DNA of 64,000 bases from Megamerina dolium (taxonomy: Eukaryota > Arthropoda > Insecta > Diptera > Megamerinidae). How positions within the stretch are numbered: the stretch's first letter is position 1; the number at the start of each line of letters is the position of its first letter. The position numbers and the translations under genes were made by a program. The notes under the pieces are model-generated. The model did no database searches, was not told the origin of the DNA, and saw nothing but the letters and a program-made list of their open reading frames with translations. The DNA lies in the NCBI GenBank assembly GCA_963854835.1, contig OY978528.1, positions 11,440,242 to 11,504,241 on the forward strand, in the 5' to 3' direction. Positions 39,402 to 51,195 of this stretch are shown piece by piece.

Positions 39402-41559
39402 ATTAACATTCTCTCATGTGATTATAAACATCTAATCAAAATATATATAACCTCACACTTATGCTGAATACAATAAATCCAAATTAATTTAGTTTTGGCT
39501 TTATTCGGTAAATACAATAATTTTATGAAAATTTGATTGGATTCTTCAAATACAATTTCAGGTAAAAACCAAAGAAATTTTATTTACGAGATGATAATAC
39601 AGATCTTTTTCTATCTATATATTAGGTTTAGCTGATTATTGAATGATTAAATATTGAAGATTAGATTAATTATTGAAATGACCTAAAAATGACCCAAAAA
39701 TGACCAATAATCTGGAGGTTGAATTTTCATGAACTTTACCGAGTAGCTTAGCAATCAAATTACAAGCCTTGAATAGTTACCCATTTGTATAAATTAAGAG
39801 AAGATTAAGATAGCTGTATATACTAATATTAATATAAATTCCAGGGGACTGCAATTCAGATAAAACCAATCTAAATTATATTCGAGATAAAATGTGTTGT
39901 TTTTTGTGTTCATTTCTAAATATTACTGAGTTGTACTCATAATTCATTCAAATAAAAAAATCCATTTGACTCAAAATTCAACATTCAATCATCATCATCA
40001 TCATGATTTTTTCTTGATCGTGAAGCAATAAATAGCTTCAAAAATCACTACAGGGAGACTTAATTCAAATGGTGATATTAAAGAGATGCACACATCTCAC
40101 TGGGCATTTCATTTCCATCTACAATATATGAAGTTATTATTTTTCTACCATTAAGTGTTTCGTCCTCAATGCATTGATGTGCAATTGTAATGTGCTAAGT
40201 GTGTTCATTTCATTTGCAAAATGAATCGTATCAGAGCTATATATTTTAGCACATACATATATAGATGCACTCATATATACGAGTACCATACATATATATT
40301 CGGAAAAATTAATTAAATTCTATTCATTTATCGCACTTGATGCCTCAATATTGCTTACATCGAATACAAAAGCATAATTTTCATTATTTTTCTAGAGAAT
40401 TTTTACAATATTATTTTTTTCCATTTGATTTCATTTGCTTATTTGAAATGTTTTCTTTGCTTGTACCTTTACAAAAGGCAAATGTATATTTAGTATTACT
40501 TTTTTTTTTTCATTTCTTCTCTTTCATATTTTAATTCAATGTTTCACATTTGACTGACTAACAAAGTGTAACCATAGCAAATACATACATACACATTTGC
40601 ATACATAGCGAAATAGCGAAAATAAATAAAAGTTAAATGTAAAATGGAGCATACTTTTCAGCGTTGCCACCATCAATATGTACAATATGTACACAATACT
40701 AATTCACCATCAGAACTTGACTCTTTTCTCGCACTGTTCTTGCTTCGCTTGTTATTTTCGCTAGTTAAACACAATAATTCAAACGCACAAATGAATCGTT
40801 TATGACCTATTTGCAAGCCCACAAAAGTAGAAAAATGGCCTCTGCAAATGTATGCCTTCATATAACTACACACATATAAATGAGGTAGTAGCATAAGAGG
40901 CAGTCTAGTAAGCAATGAGCAGCAATGAGAAGCATTGTGGAGTCCTTATAAAGGAGAGTTATGGCCGATGGTGGGTCCCAATGAACGTATGAAAATGATT
41001 AATGAATATAAAAGTAAATAAAAATGATGAAATAAAAGAATACCAAAGCACGAACACAATAACAGCAACAGCAACAACATAATAATAAGAAATGATAAAT
41101 AAGAGGCAAATAACGATATGAACAAAAGACAAATTAAGAATAAACGATAATGACAGAGTGAAAAAGTAGAAAATATACCAGAAGCATTATGGCATAAATG
41201 AATTTAATATTGGATTGTGTAAGATTGTTTTTTTTTCGAATTTTTTGCAAAAAGTATAAAAAAAAATCCAAAATATATATATGAGAAATATTATTTACAA
41301 AATTTGCATGAATATGACAAACGTATACATATATTTCATTATCATTCTCCAATGCAATAATGTATACAAAATGAGAAGTTAATTTGAAATAATGATTATC
41401 TAATGAACAATAATCGTATAGACAATGAAAGCTATAAGTTTTATAAAGACGATATTCGAATTGACTAAATTATTGGAAATAAGTTGGCTCAGCTTCTAGA
41501 TACAATTATCACTTCAAAAGTTTTTATTCAAATTCTGTATTCTGGCGATAATTCCCCGA
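39402..41559. other. Non-coding stretch
   Basis: AT-rich, with GACCTAAAAATGACCCAAAAATGACC short repeats near 39680-39705 and CAT units near 39990-40003. No gene recognised. A let-7-like 11-mer at 40881 was considered and rejected. Confidence 0.5.
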
Positions 41560-41860
41560 TAATTTATATATTGCCAAGAGAAAGCTTTTTTAAAAGCTTT
41601 TGATCAAGCTTACAGAAATAGAAGTATCTTTGCAAAAAACCACAGATGGAAAAAGCTCAGCCTAAGCTTTGACGGCATCAACTTTGACACCAAGCAAATT
41701 TGATATAATTTCACAAAAAACAAAAAAAAGCGTCATGAAAATATTCGTTCTTTCATATGTTTCCCAGAAGAAAATGCCAATTTTGCTGGGCATTTACACC
41801 TTGTCAAGAAAATTAATATCAAAAGCTTTTTGAAAAAACTCAGCACGTTCAAAGCTCTGA

Positions 41861-42172
41861 ATGAATGAATATAAGCCTGAAGGCCTCTTTGGCCGAGCTT
41901 CTCTTCTAGTACTGTGCGTCTTAAATCTTGGACAGCATTAGAAGAGACTTACTTATTTTAACCTGTTCCGAATGGCGGAACTCTTGCGATGTCACTTTTT
42001 CTGAGCACAGAGGCACTGAGTCACAGAGTTGTCCCATTGTTATTGCCGGAAGAATTGCCAATTGCTTGCGGACATGTTTTTGATATTGAATTTGTTTTGC
42101 TTCAGCCGGGTATTGAACCCACGACAACGATCAGAAGACCAACGCACTTACCAGTGAGCTACAGCGCTCACC
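41861..42172 (-). mobile_element. tRNA-derived SINE, copy D, inserted in the 130-bp array
   Basis: The 11-bp target duplication CAAAGCTCTGA is exact at 41850-41860 and 42173-42183. The minus-strand head has a recognisable A-box region (TAGCTCACTGGTAAG) and a B-box-like GGGTTCAATACCC. The body matches copies B and E. The tail side has ATGAATGAATATAAG. The exact duplication makes this one of the youngest insertions here, younger than the array it interrupts. Confidence 0.9.
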
Positions 42173-42376
42173 CAAAGCTCTGACAATTGCCATTTTCCTT
42201 GAAAAAAAACTACCCAAGGAGTCCCTGAAAAAGAAATACTCAGACTAGACACTGATAGTTCTCTATTCGATACTAAAATTATGCCCAAAGAACCCAAAAA
42301 AATATTAATAAAATCTCAAGTCTTGAAGGTACACACTTAGCAAAAAAAGCTCCATTAGAAATTTATTTCTACACAT

Positions 42377-42646
42377 GTGTCTGACAAGAAATTTGCAATT
42401 CACAGTTCAAAAATTGCCAAAGAAAAGCTTTTTAAAGAGCTTTTTAACAAAGCTCAGGAATACAGCATCGGGCCCAAAAACTCTATGATTTTCGCTGGAC
42501 CACAGAAGAAGAAATTTATTGTCAATTTTCCTCATAGTTCACATATTGCCAAAGAAAAGCTTTCTAAAGAGCTTTTTAACAAAGCTCAGGAATACAGCAT
42601 CGGGCCCAAAAACTCTATGATTTTCGCTGTACCACAGAAGAAGTAA
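42377..42646 (+). repeat. Nearly identical 132-bp tandem duplication
   Basis: Two adjacent units (42413 and 42545) differ at very few positions over about 100 bp. Because 132 is a multiple of three, an open frame of 89 codons runs through both and repeats KELFNKAQEYSIGPKNSMIF twice. I read this as an accident of a recent duplication in a non-coding array: neighbouring units do not keep the frame. Confidence 0.75.
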
Positions 42647-43080
42647 TGTTCAGTCAAAAAATGTCTGACAAAAATCTTTCTAAGGAGCTTTAACAAAAAA
42701 AAAAGCTTACTACAAACTGATTGCCAAGAAATCAGTTCCTTAGATAGTTTTTGAAAAAACTCAGAAAAATTGAGACATGCCCTCATAGTTTTGACAGTTC
42801 CAATTGTACCTTTAAGAATAATGCAGACCATAAAAGTTTTGACGGTTTCCACTTTGACAACAAAATGTTTTCGAAAGAGCTTCAACAAAATGGGTCATTC
42901 AAAAAATGCATTCCTTCACATATTGCGTAACAGAAATTGGCGATTCTACTGACAGCTTACATATTGTCAAAAAAAACAGTATTCTACTCTTTGAATTTTT
43001 CATTGTTTCCAGTTTTCCAAAAAAGCTTCAATATCTCGATCAAAGCTCTTCGTCGATATTATTGCCAAATTTCAAATCTT

Positions 43081-44640
43081 CAAAGTAAAATAATTTTTCT
43101 TCTCAACTATCAAAAAAAAAAAAACAATTATTTTTGGTTCGAATCATTTCGAAACAAACCTAATAGAGAAATTGAATAGTAGTATTGAAGGAGACATTCC
43201 GCTATAATTTCTCTTCAAATCACCATAATTTAATATTCTTAATTCCGACGAAGAGTTTACTTTCTTTCATACTCAAAATGCATATTGTTACGACTGTTGC
43301 AAGCTATCTACTTATACAAATTGTGGCAAATAAATTTATTGCCATACCATCTGAGAGATACTATCCGAAAAGGGTGAAAATGTGGAATATTCAGAAATTT
43401 CTTATTTGCCGCATGAATGACGAGTGTATATGTAATATAGTCGAGGCATCCATAGAGTAGCAAGAGTTATCGGATCGCATACGTGCACTCCTTTTATTTG
43501 TTATTTATTTCTCATCTCGTTCTCTGTCTCCCTCTCTCTTTCTCTCTCTTTCACTCTATATCGCTTTTCCATATAATGTTTTTCTCGTTTTTGTACATAT
43601 ACATACAGTGATGGAAGCGACACTATACTCAAAAACCCAAAATAAATGAATTTCATTTCACATCACAAATACCCGGCCAAAATAAACACAAACAATTGCA
43701 TACGACAATCACTTAAACAAAGAAAAAAAATCTAAAAAAAAAAGGAAAATATAGTAAAATGCATAAAACAACATACGATATATGAATGTACATAAAGTGG
43801 CATCTGCATATATAATCGTATATATTCAAACTGACTGACTGACTGACTGGTTACCCAAGTGTAACCCTCAATTTGCCAAAATAAAAGTGTAAACTGGCAA
43901 AAGCAACAACCGCCAACAAGAAGGATGCGAAAGAAGATGCAGAAAAGCAATAACAGTAGCTAAATAAGATAAATAAAATAAAATACCTTGTCAGTTTGCA
44001 AACCGCGTTTAGTCAGTCAGTCATTGTGCATTGAGGAACTAGACAACTAGCTTCGATTGGTTTGCAACGTGATGGTAAACAATAAATGTATTTAAAACCC
44101 AGTAACTGGTAGAGATAACTACGAGAATTGCATGACCATATGCAGCTTATTCTATGTAGAAGCATATCTATGTAGTAAATATGATGTTTGAATTAAAGTT
44201 ACTTTCTTAACAATGTATGCAAACCCGTAGGTATACCATTAGTTTAAATGGAGTGGACCAAAAGACAGAAATATATAATTTAATGTCAACTTGAACTTTT
44301 TCTTCTATTTAGTCTATACATACTTGAGCACATTTTTATGTAGAAATAACTAACTTTAAATAAATATATTGAAATAAAATAGTCAATCATAGTGGTGGGT
44401 TCAGAAGGAGCTCCAAACCAAAACCAGTATGAAGATGTAATAGAAAGTCGAGTCAATCTCAACTGGGGCATATATACAGATGCGTAAATGATGAAAATAA
44501 TAACAAGGCAGCTGTGGAGGCTGTAGTTGGCCAGAAATCTGTTTACGAGAACTTTCAAGGCAAACTGTCACCATACAAATTTTAAACGCATATATAATAA
44601 TTGGTAGTTATATGCTACACTCAAAAAGTTAAGAATACAG
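43081..44640. other. Non-coding stretch
   Basis: AT-rich; CT-rich 43520-43556, ACTG tetranucleotide run 43830-43849. The plus frame 43185-43460 and minus frame 44286-44558 are not low complexity but are not recognised and have no supporting splice or start context. Confidence 0.45.
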
Positions 44641-44790
44641 AGAATTAAAAACTTGAGCTGCAGTTTGTAATACCGATAAGGAGAATTTGCCCTTATAGAA
44701 AAGTGTATATTCTCGTACGATCCAATTGATTAGAATCACAATCTAAATCATTTCACACGATAACTTCGAAAGTTGAAAAGCAATCAAGCC
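44641..44790 (-). repeat. Downstream module of the 154-bp family (copy 3, diverged)
   Basis: On the minus strand: ATTGTGATTCTAATCAATTG, then AATATACACTTTTCTATA, then TCGGTATTACAAACTGC. Copy 1 (12404-12570) has AGTGATTCTTATTAATCAC, ATATATACTTTTCTATAT and CCGTATCACAAACTC in the same order. As with copies 1 and 2, it sits immediately downstream (in repeat orientation) of a 154-bp array. Confidence 0.45.
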
Positions 44791-44809
44791 TAAATTTTGT
44801 GTGTAATAT

Positions 44810-45830
44810 TATTTATAATAACGACATGAAAAAAAGATATATGATCGAAATCTGATTAAAACTCGATCTACCTCCCATACAAAAGTATGCTTTCAAATGT
44901 ACTTTTTTACACTTTTTGCAAAAAAATGTAAAGCTAGGGGAATAAAACTTTGTAAATATACGAATATTTACCTGATAATTATACAACTTGAGAATGAATG
45001 AAATCGAATGAAAACCACACCAACCTCTCATACAAAAGTTATCTTACTTATGCATCTTTTCATACTTTTTTTTGCAAGAAAATGCAATGGTATGAAGGGA
45101 AACTTGATAAATACACAATTATTTTCACAATAATCATATAAATTGAGATTGGATTGAATCTTATTAAAATCAAGCTTACATTCCATACAAAATAATGTTT
45201 TCGTATGCATTTTTTCACACTTTTCATATGAAAATACAAAGCTATTAAGCTTAAATTTCATATTTATGGTTAAATTTATCAACGGAAATATATATGTGAG
45301 AATGGACAAAAACGAATAAAAATTACGCCAATCTCCTATATAAAAGTATGTTTTCGTATGACTTTTTTCATATTTTTCTCACAATAATACAAAGCTATAA
45401 AGGTGAAACTTTATACATGTACTAAAATTAACTAAAAAATTGATCAGTTTAAAAATGAATTGAATTGGGGCAAAACCAGCCTTACGTCCCATACAAAAGT
45501 ATGGTGTTGAATGTGTGTTTTTAACACTTTCCATGAAAAAATATAAAATTATCAAGCTAAAAATCGGCATATTCAATTATAATTACATAATTATAAAAAT
45601 ATTCGAAAAAGGTGTGAATCGGATAAAAATCATGCGCCTACCTTTCATACAAATTTATACTTCCATGTCTATATTTTTACGCTATTCGCATGAAAATCTT
45701 AAGCAATTAAGTTGAAACTCAGTACAAATAATTATATTTGCTAATAATTCGAGAAGTTTCTAAAATGATATCAATCAGACGAAATTCATACTTACGTCTC
45801 ATACAAAAAATGTGTTCCCGACTGTACTGT
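44810..45830 (-). repeat. 154-bp tandem repeat family, array 6 (7 units)
   Basis: Reverse-complement anchors near 44872, 45025, 45180, 45333, 45485, 45642 and 45796, period 152-157 bp. CTATTAAGCTTAAATTTC / CTATAAAGGTGAAAC-type blocks lie between. Minus-strand frames over this interval show recurring Phe-Cys-Met-Gly from the anchor and are not genes. Confidence 0.87.
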
Positions 45831-46003
45831 GGGACCGAACATATAAAACTATAGAAAAAAACTCTGCATTTACTAATATTTTTTTTACAACACATGAGTA
45901 TTCATGAAAATAAGTTCTTTGATATATCAGCCACCAGGTTAAGATTTTGTTTTTCGATGGTACATATTTCTATTTATCTATCAGGGTCGTTAGTATCTAA
46001 TAG

Positions 46004-46433
46004 CCTAGACAAATGGCAGCGTTAATCCGGATTAACGGCGCACTTAATCCGAATAAAATATTAACCTGACAGGCAGTATTGCGGATTAACTAAACAGCTG
46101 ATTGCTGTTTTATTCGATTTGCTCACTTACATTACTATCACTATCAATTTCTGTCATCTTCTCGCTCTCCATATGAGAAAATCTATAAGAAACTTGTAAA
46201 TTAACATTCACAATTCGTAATTGACCGCTGGATTTATTTGTTCGCCAACTCTTTTCATGTCGAAAACTGTTAACAATTATTGCAAATTTTTTGTTAGCGA
46301 ACAAACCTATTGTTTTGTAAGTTGAATCGAGAAAAATGCACATTAGAAATTTTTCAGCAGTGTTGCCATCGAAAATTGCCCGAGTTAATTCGAATTAAAT
46401 CGTTAATCCGGATTAACGCTGCCGTCTGTCAGG
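46004..46433 (-). mobile_element. Short DNA transposon with palindromic terminal repeats
   Basis: The two ends are inverted copies: the left runs from CCTAGACAAATGGCAGCG into CGTTAATCCGGATTAACG; the right, reversed, runs from CCCTGACAGACGGCAGCG into the same 18-mer. The 18-mer is itself a perfect palindrome. A second, shorter version of the end (CCTGACAGGCAG then GCGGATTAAC) occurs inside the left end at about 46064. No clear target duplication was found, so the superfamily is open (candidates hAT-, PIF/Harbinger- or P-like). The interior is too short for a transposase, so it is non-autonomous. Confidence 0.65.
46110..46172 (-). pseudogene. Possible first exon of a lost transposase
   Basis: A short minus-strand frame starts ATG at 46172: MESEKMTEIDSDSNVSEQIE, then stop. 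Acidic, Ser-rich starts are common in transposase N-termini, but this is weak evidence. The codons for Asn-Val-Ser contain GTAAGTGAG (46122-46130), a near-ideal splice donor, so this may be exon 1 of an intron-containing transposase whose remainder was deleted. No homology recognised. Confidence 0.25.
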
Positions 46434-49050
46434 GCTATAAGCTTTAGTATTGCAGAAAACATCACCTTTCATTGTGGCTTTGCCTGTTTTTAATTTATTT
46501 TACTCTGTCATTAGAGCAGAAGAATGCATTTACCTATCGAAGAATAGATTAATTTTCGTTCCTTCAAAATGTGGTGGAAGCCTTCAATTTTTTATTTATC
46601 TGAAGCATATATTTTTAGTGCTTTAATTATAATTTTCTTCTATCACTAACCAAATATCACACTCACATCTCGTATAAGAGATGTTTGTTATAATTTAAAA
46701 ATATATTAAATAAAATATTCTTAAATTCTAAATATTAGTAGTGACACCTTTTACAGTTTTAGCCATTTGTTGTTGATATATTTTTTCTTTTTTTTTTCCT
46801 TAAGCGTTTTGCCCTAACATCTTTTAGATCGAGATTTATTTTTTACAATTCTATTTATCTTTTCTAAGAATTTTCCATTTGCAACCAAGCTACCAAGACT
46901 TATTTTACATTCTTATTTTTTTTTCTTGCTGGTATCTTCTTTTCTTCTTTTGCTCGTATTCTTTTTGTAAAAAAAAAATAATAATAAATAAGCTGAATAT
47001 GTATGTTACGTGTAAAACGTAACATCATTTGAGGGTAAATTCAAATATTTTTTCAGTCAATTTCAATATGTCTTGTGCAGTTTTCTATTTCTCATGTTTT
47101 TTTGTTTTTTTTTTTTTTTTGGCTTTATTTTCTTTTTTACTATTTTGCATATTTGCTTTGAGAATTATAGAAAGATACTTATGCAGTTTTATTTATACTA
47201 CGAACAACATACTCTTAAAGTGAAAGGATTGTTCGTATGTAATATATAGATAATAGTAAATTCAAAACCATTATAAATTGAAGTAATATTTCTATTCGAT
47301 GGATGAAATAAAATATATACAGTCGTTTTTCCCAACGATTTTCACAACAACAACATACTATTAGTCTATTTGATCAAGGTACTTACGAATAATGCTTTCT
47401 ATTCGATAGCAAAATATACGAAATGAACAAAACAATATGGTAATCAGTTTAAAAGATTAAATATGTTGATAATAAATTATATGTATGTGTACTGGTAGAT
47501 TCATTTTTCTTTATATTCAATTAGTTCAAGTGTATAATAATCATAATGACAAAAGATGCTTATATGCTCACATGTAGTAGAGAAATCAGTAGGGAATCGA
47601 TATTAGAGGCAGAGTGGCACTCTAAGCTAATTTGAATGTAATCATATAATGAATCATGAAATCAACCTTCATACATATGTTGGTATGATGCTGCTAAAAT
47701 AAATTACTGTCTCTTGAGTTTCCTTCTTCCTGTTTCACATTTTTTTTTTTTTCGTTATTTATTTGAGATTTTTCTTTTTTAATATTTATTTCAATATTAT
47801 TTGCACACAACACCACTAAAGATTTGCTGTCAATTGCGCACTTATGTAATTTACAAATGTCACACATACCTTGCATATGTAAGATACTATAAATACACAA
47901 AAGTATGTATATTATATAGAATATGTTTTAGTAATTGACGCACAGTAATGGCGGAAAGATTATCCATGTAGGAAGTCATTAAATTATGATTGGTTGTATG
48001 TACTACATAGCAAAAGTCATGTTGAGGAGAAGAATTACTCATACATAAGTTCGACTACCATAGAGATAAAGCACACAGCACTACATTCGATGTAGCAAAA
48101 GGAGAAACAAATAAATAATATGCTGTGAGAGAATGAGTCTGACTAGGTTGGAGGTGAAAATCATACGAAGACAAAATAAAAATTGTTATCTATATGATAA
48201 ACAAATTTAATGCGACAGCATAGATGTAATAAGTACGCAATGGCGGAAACGGAAACATGTCGCTTAAATTAAAGCATACAAGCGGAAATGTAATGAGCTC
48301 TTCAGATCTTACAAAGAAAATTGAGCAGAGAGGGTAAGACAAAAAAAAAAAAATATTGAATCACGAAATGCAAACCCACACATACATACACAAGCATGCA
48401 GTATATAGCATTCGATCTGTTCAAATAATGAACTAATCATTTTTGGGATAGGATTTCTAAAAGAATAGATTCGCTGTTTATATTTCGATGGAATAAAATG
48501 CAAAGTTACTAAAATCGCAGCTGGTTGTTGTTTATGGGAACTACTGAGATGTTATTACAGAGAAAATTACATTGAAAAGGGAAAGAAAGTGATTTTGGGT
48601 GAACCCCATTTTAAGATCTACGAACTAAAGGAAGCCATAGATATGATGTCAATCAATCCAATCAATCAAAAAAGAGTGTGACATTGGAACAAGGATTAAC
48701 TCCATGTTCATCAAGTGGACCACACGAAACCATACTGAATTCTGTTAGAGGATATGAGCCCTACCGCTGATACATCTGAGGGCCAGCCACACGTGTTACG
48801 GGCAATGCAATCCTATGAGGTATTTTGTACCCAAAGACATGTTGTCGTACGGGAATCAAATTTATATAAAAAAAAAACAAACACTAAGTATCAGTAAGGC
48901 ATCGGTCCGGTCGGTGGCACGATTACGCACAATAGACGACAAGCGAATACAATGGGCAATGCCAAAGTAGTTTTTTTTTTTTTTTCAGTTTCTCCCAGCA
49001 AAATTGCTTATATCTTTATATCAAGTTGTAATCGTTGATCCATATACCTT
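46434..49050. other. Non-coding stretch
   Basis: AT-rich, with T runs at 46785-46797 and 47100-47121. A hairpin at 47003-47025 has 9-bp arms ATGTTACGT / ACGTAACAT. The interval 48560-48970 is less AT-rich and looks single copy or like an old transposon shard, but nothing was recognised in it. Confidence 0.45.
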
Positions 49051-49061
49051 ATGAATGATAC

Positions 49062-49433
49062 GTATGGGTGCCGCAGCTTAGTGGTTAGTGTGTTGGCCTT
49101 CTGATCCGTAGGTTGTGGATTCAATCCTCGGCTGAAGCATAAAAAAAATTTATTATCGAAAAGATTTTTCTTTCGAACAGTACCCACCTGCCGGCAAGAA
49201 TTGGCAATTTTGCCGGCAGTAACGATTTGCCAAAAATGCTAGGTTAAAGTGATAGCACAAGGGTTCTGCCATTCGGAACCGGCTAATATAAGTAGGTCCC
49301 TTCAAATGATGTCCAAATTTAAGACGCACAACAGTATTGGAAGAAAAGCTCGGTGGTATCACAATTGGCGTTTCTGGCCTAAGTGTGTCGTCTCAGAGAG
49401 AGGGCAGCCGCATAACCTGACCTAATCTAACCC
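49062..49433 (+). mobile_element. tRNA-derived SINE, copy E (full length, best preserved)
   Basis: Exact 11-bp target duplication ATGAATGATAC at 49051-49061 and 49434-49444. The head from 49066 reads GGGTGCCGCAGCTTAGTGG (tRNA-like 5' end and A-box); the B-box-like GGATTCAATCC is at 49117-49127, the usual A-to-B spacing. The body includes a hairpin with arms TGCCGGCAA / TTGCCGGCA (49189-49197, 49210-49218) and a GTTCTGCC...GGAACCGGC block. The tail ends CATAACCTGACCTAATC plus TAACCC rather than poly-A. Minus-strand frames across it are incidental. Confidence 0.92.
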
Positions 49434-49444
49434 ATGAATGATAC

Positions 49445-51084
49445 TTCGGAGGCATATTCATGGGTTCAATACTGTGGGGTTTTCCAAGGAATTTGCTTGA
49501 AGAGTTTGAATTTGAAGAAGACACAGACGATCGCATGGCAAATGCAACAATGATAATGACCACTATTTTTTGGAATTCAAAGTTCAGTTCAAATGGTAAA
49601 TCTTTGGATCGCTAGTCACTAAATTAAAATGGTCTCAAGATTTAAGACATCCATAGGGATCACTGCATTAAAACTATAACTGCTCAATAGCTTTTTCTTC
49701 TTCAGCTGAGGTTCCCATGAATGGCAAAAATAGTCAAAATCTTTTAGACAGATTCAAATCGTGATATCGAAGAAAGTTCGAAGGTTTGCGAAGAAAGTGC
49801 AAGCCTAAAACCAATTTATGCCAATTAAGACGAAGATTGAAAGTCAGAGAAGAAAGGTACTGATGGAAGGTAATTTGTCTTCGTCAGAATTTTTCAGTAA
49901 ATCTTTTGGGAATTTTCTGCTGCGAAAATGAAGCGAGTATTCTGGTGCAGCTGAGAATGTGAAGCTATCGCTGTAGTTCGCAATGATGTATTTGAGGGTG
50001 TCAAAGCGAACACATGCTTCTGCTGTTCAGCAACAGATTGGTTAACTGATGTGCAAATGTGGATAATTACTCATTTCATTTATGAGCACTGGTGCTGGTG
50101 AGAGAATTGGGGGGAAAAGCTCCTTTTTACGAATTTTTTGAAATTATTTATTTTTTATTTTCTGTAAATATAACTATGAAGGACTAATATAAGATTTTTC
50201 AACTTTTTTTTTTACGTTTTTCACTCAAAGCTTTTTCGGTTCCTCAAACCAAAACAAAAACTACAGTTAATATATATAGTAAAATAGTTTGAGAAATTCT
50301 TTCATAAATATTTATAATAATATTTAAGCTCATAGAATGAATTCTAAAAAAAAAATTAAATATTTTCAAATAGAATGATATAAATAATATGAGCTTAACA
50401 AAAATGCACATAAGTATATAATTTCAATAGTGCAATATATAGATAAAAAACCTTAAAAGGAATCAACATGAAAAATATATCAAATGCTTACTTTCATACA
50501 GAATCAAACAAAATATCGTATAACTAACAAGTAGATTTGATAAATCAAAGTGATTTGTTTTTGTGCTCTCGTTTTTTCTTTTTTTTTTTTTTCTTCTTAT
50601 CACTCTTTCGTTTAGTTTTGTGTCTCATTCAAAAATATCCATTCAACCTTTATTGTTCAACATTATAGAGAATATAATATCCTTTTAGTGTGACAGAATG
50701 ATTCATAGTGCCAGTGTATGTGTGTGTGTGTGTGTGTGAGTAGTGTATTAGTAAAAAAAGGAATACTAAAGAAGATGAAGAAGCAGAAAAAACGTGAGCT
50801 AAGTATATAAAAGGTAAATAGAATTTTATAAATTAAGATTAAACAGGTGCGCGAATACAAATGCAGTACAACTTTTTCTATGAGAATAATACGTCATCTG
50901 GTACTTGGTACTTGGTACGATAAATAGGTCGAAAAATTAAAAACAATTTAAAGTGCGGAAATTAAACACTTTGAAAAACAATTATTCTAAGAATTTGCCA
51001 GTATTTACATTGAAAAATTAATAGAATATAAAAGATTGCACTATAAGCTCCAGAGAACCTTGTCCATGTGTCCTTCCTGTGTTA
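49445..51084. other. Non-coding stretch, partly less AT-rich
   Basis: 49445-50130 is noticeably less AT-rich than the rest and carries GAAGA-rich runs, but no sustained frame or domain was recognised; it may be an old transposon or single-copy intronic sequence. 50130-51084 is AT-rich with a GT run at 50717-50738. Confidence 0.4.
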
Positions 51085-51195
51085 TTGTGCGTCCTCAATT
51101 TGAACGTTATTGCAATGGACCTACCAATATTGTTCGATTCGAAGCGGCAAAACACTTGTGCCATTGTGCTTTTCGGAGCTGGGATGAAGTGCACA
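51085..51195 (-). mobile_element. SINE fragment, copy G
   Basis: TTATTGTGCGTCCTCAATTT, AATGGACCTACCAATATTG and GGCAAAACACTTGTGCC parallel the tail-side body of copies B and D in the same order. The tRNA-like head and target duplication are not recognisable, so this is an old, partial copy. It lies just upstream of the 140-bp array. Confidence 0.6.

Larger units (their letters stand above)
41560..43080 (+). repeat. About 130-bp tandem repeat related to the SINE body
   Basis: Units carry TTGCCAAAGAAAAGCTTT, AAAGAGCTTTTTAACAAAGC and TCAGGAATACAGC words. Copies start near 41574, 41812 (weak), 42190 (weak), 42413, 42545, 42662, 42720, 42850 and 42965. The pair at 42413 and 42545 is nearly identical with an exact 132-bp period. 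SINE copy D splits the array at 41861-42172. The first 45 bp of each unit closely resemble part of the SINE body (TTGCCA, AAAAGCTTCT, ACAAAGCTCAG in the same order and spacing). Confidence 0.72.

Noticed and set aside
40881..40891. TGAGGTAGTAG, identical to the first 11 bases of let-7 microRNA
   Set aside because: The following bases diverge from let-7 and no complementary arm exists within about 100 bp on either side, so no precursor hairpin can form.
42377..42646. Small two-repeat protein gene
   Set aside because: Explained by a recent 132-bp duplication in a non-coding array; neighbouring units do not keep the frame and share sequence with a SINE body.
49066..49140. tRNA gene with A-box and B-box
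   Set aside because: The tRNA-like region is the head of a dispersed SINE with a non-tRNA body and target duplications. The stems are imperfect and the same head recurs in other copies.
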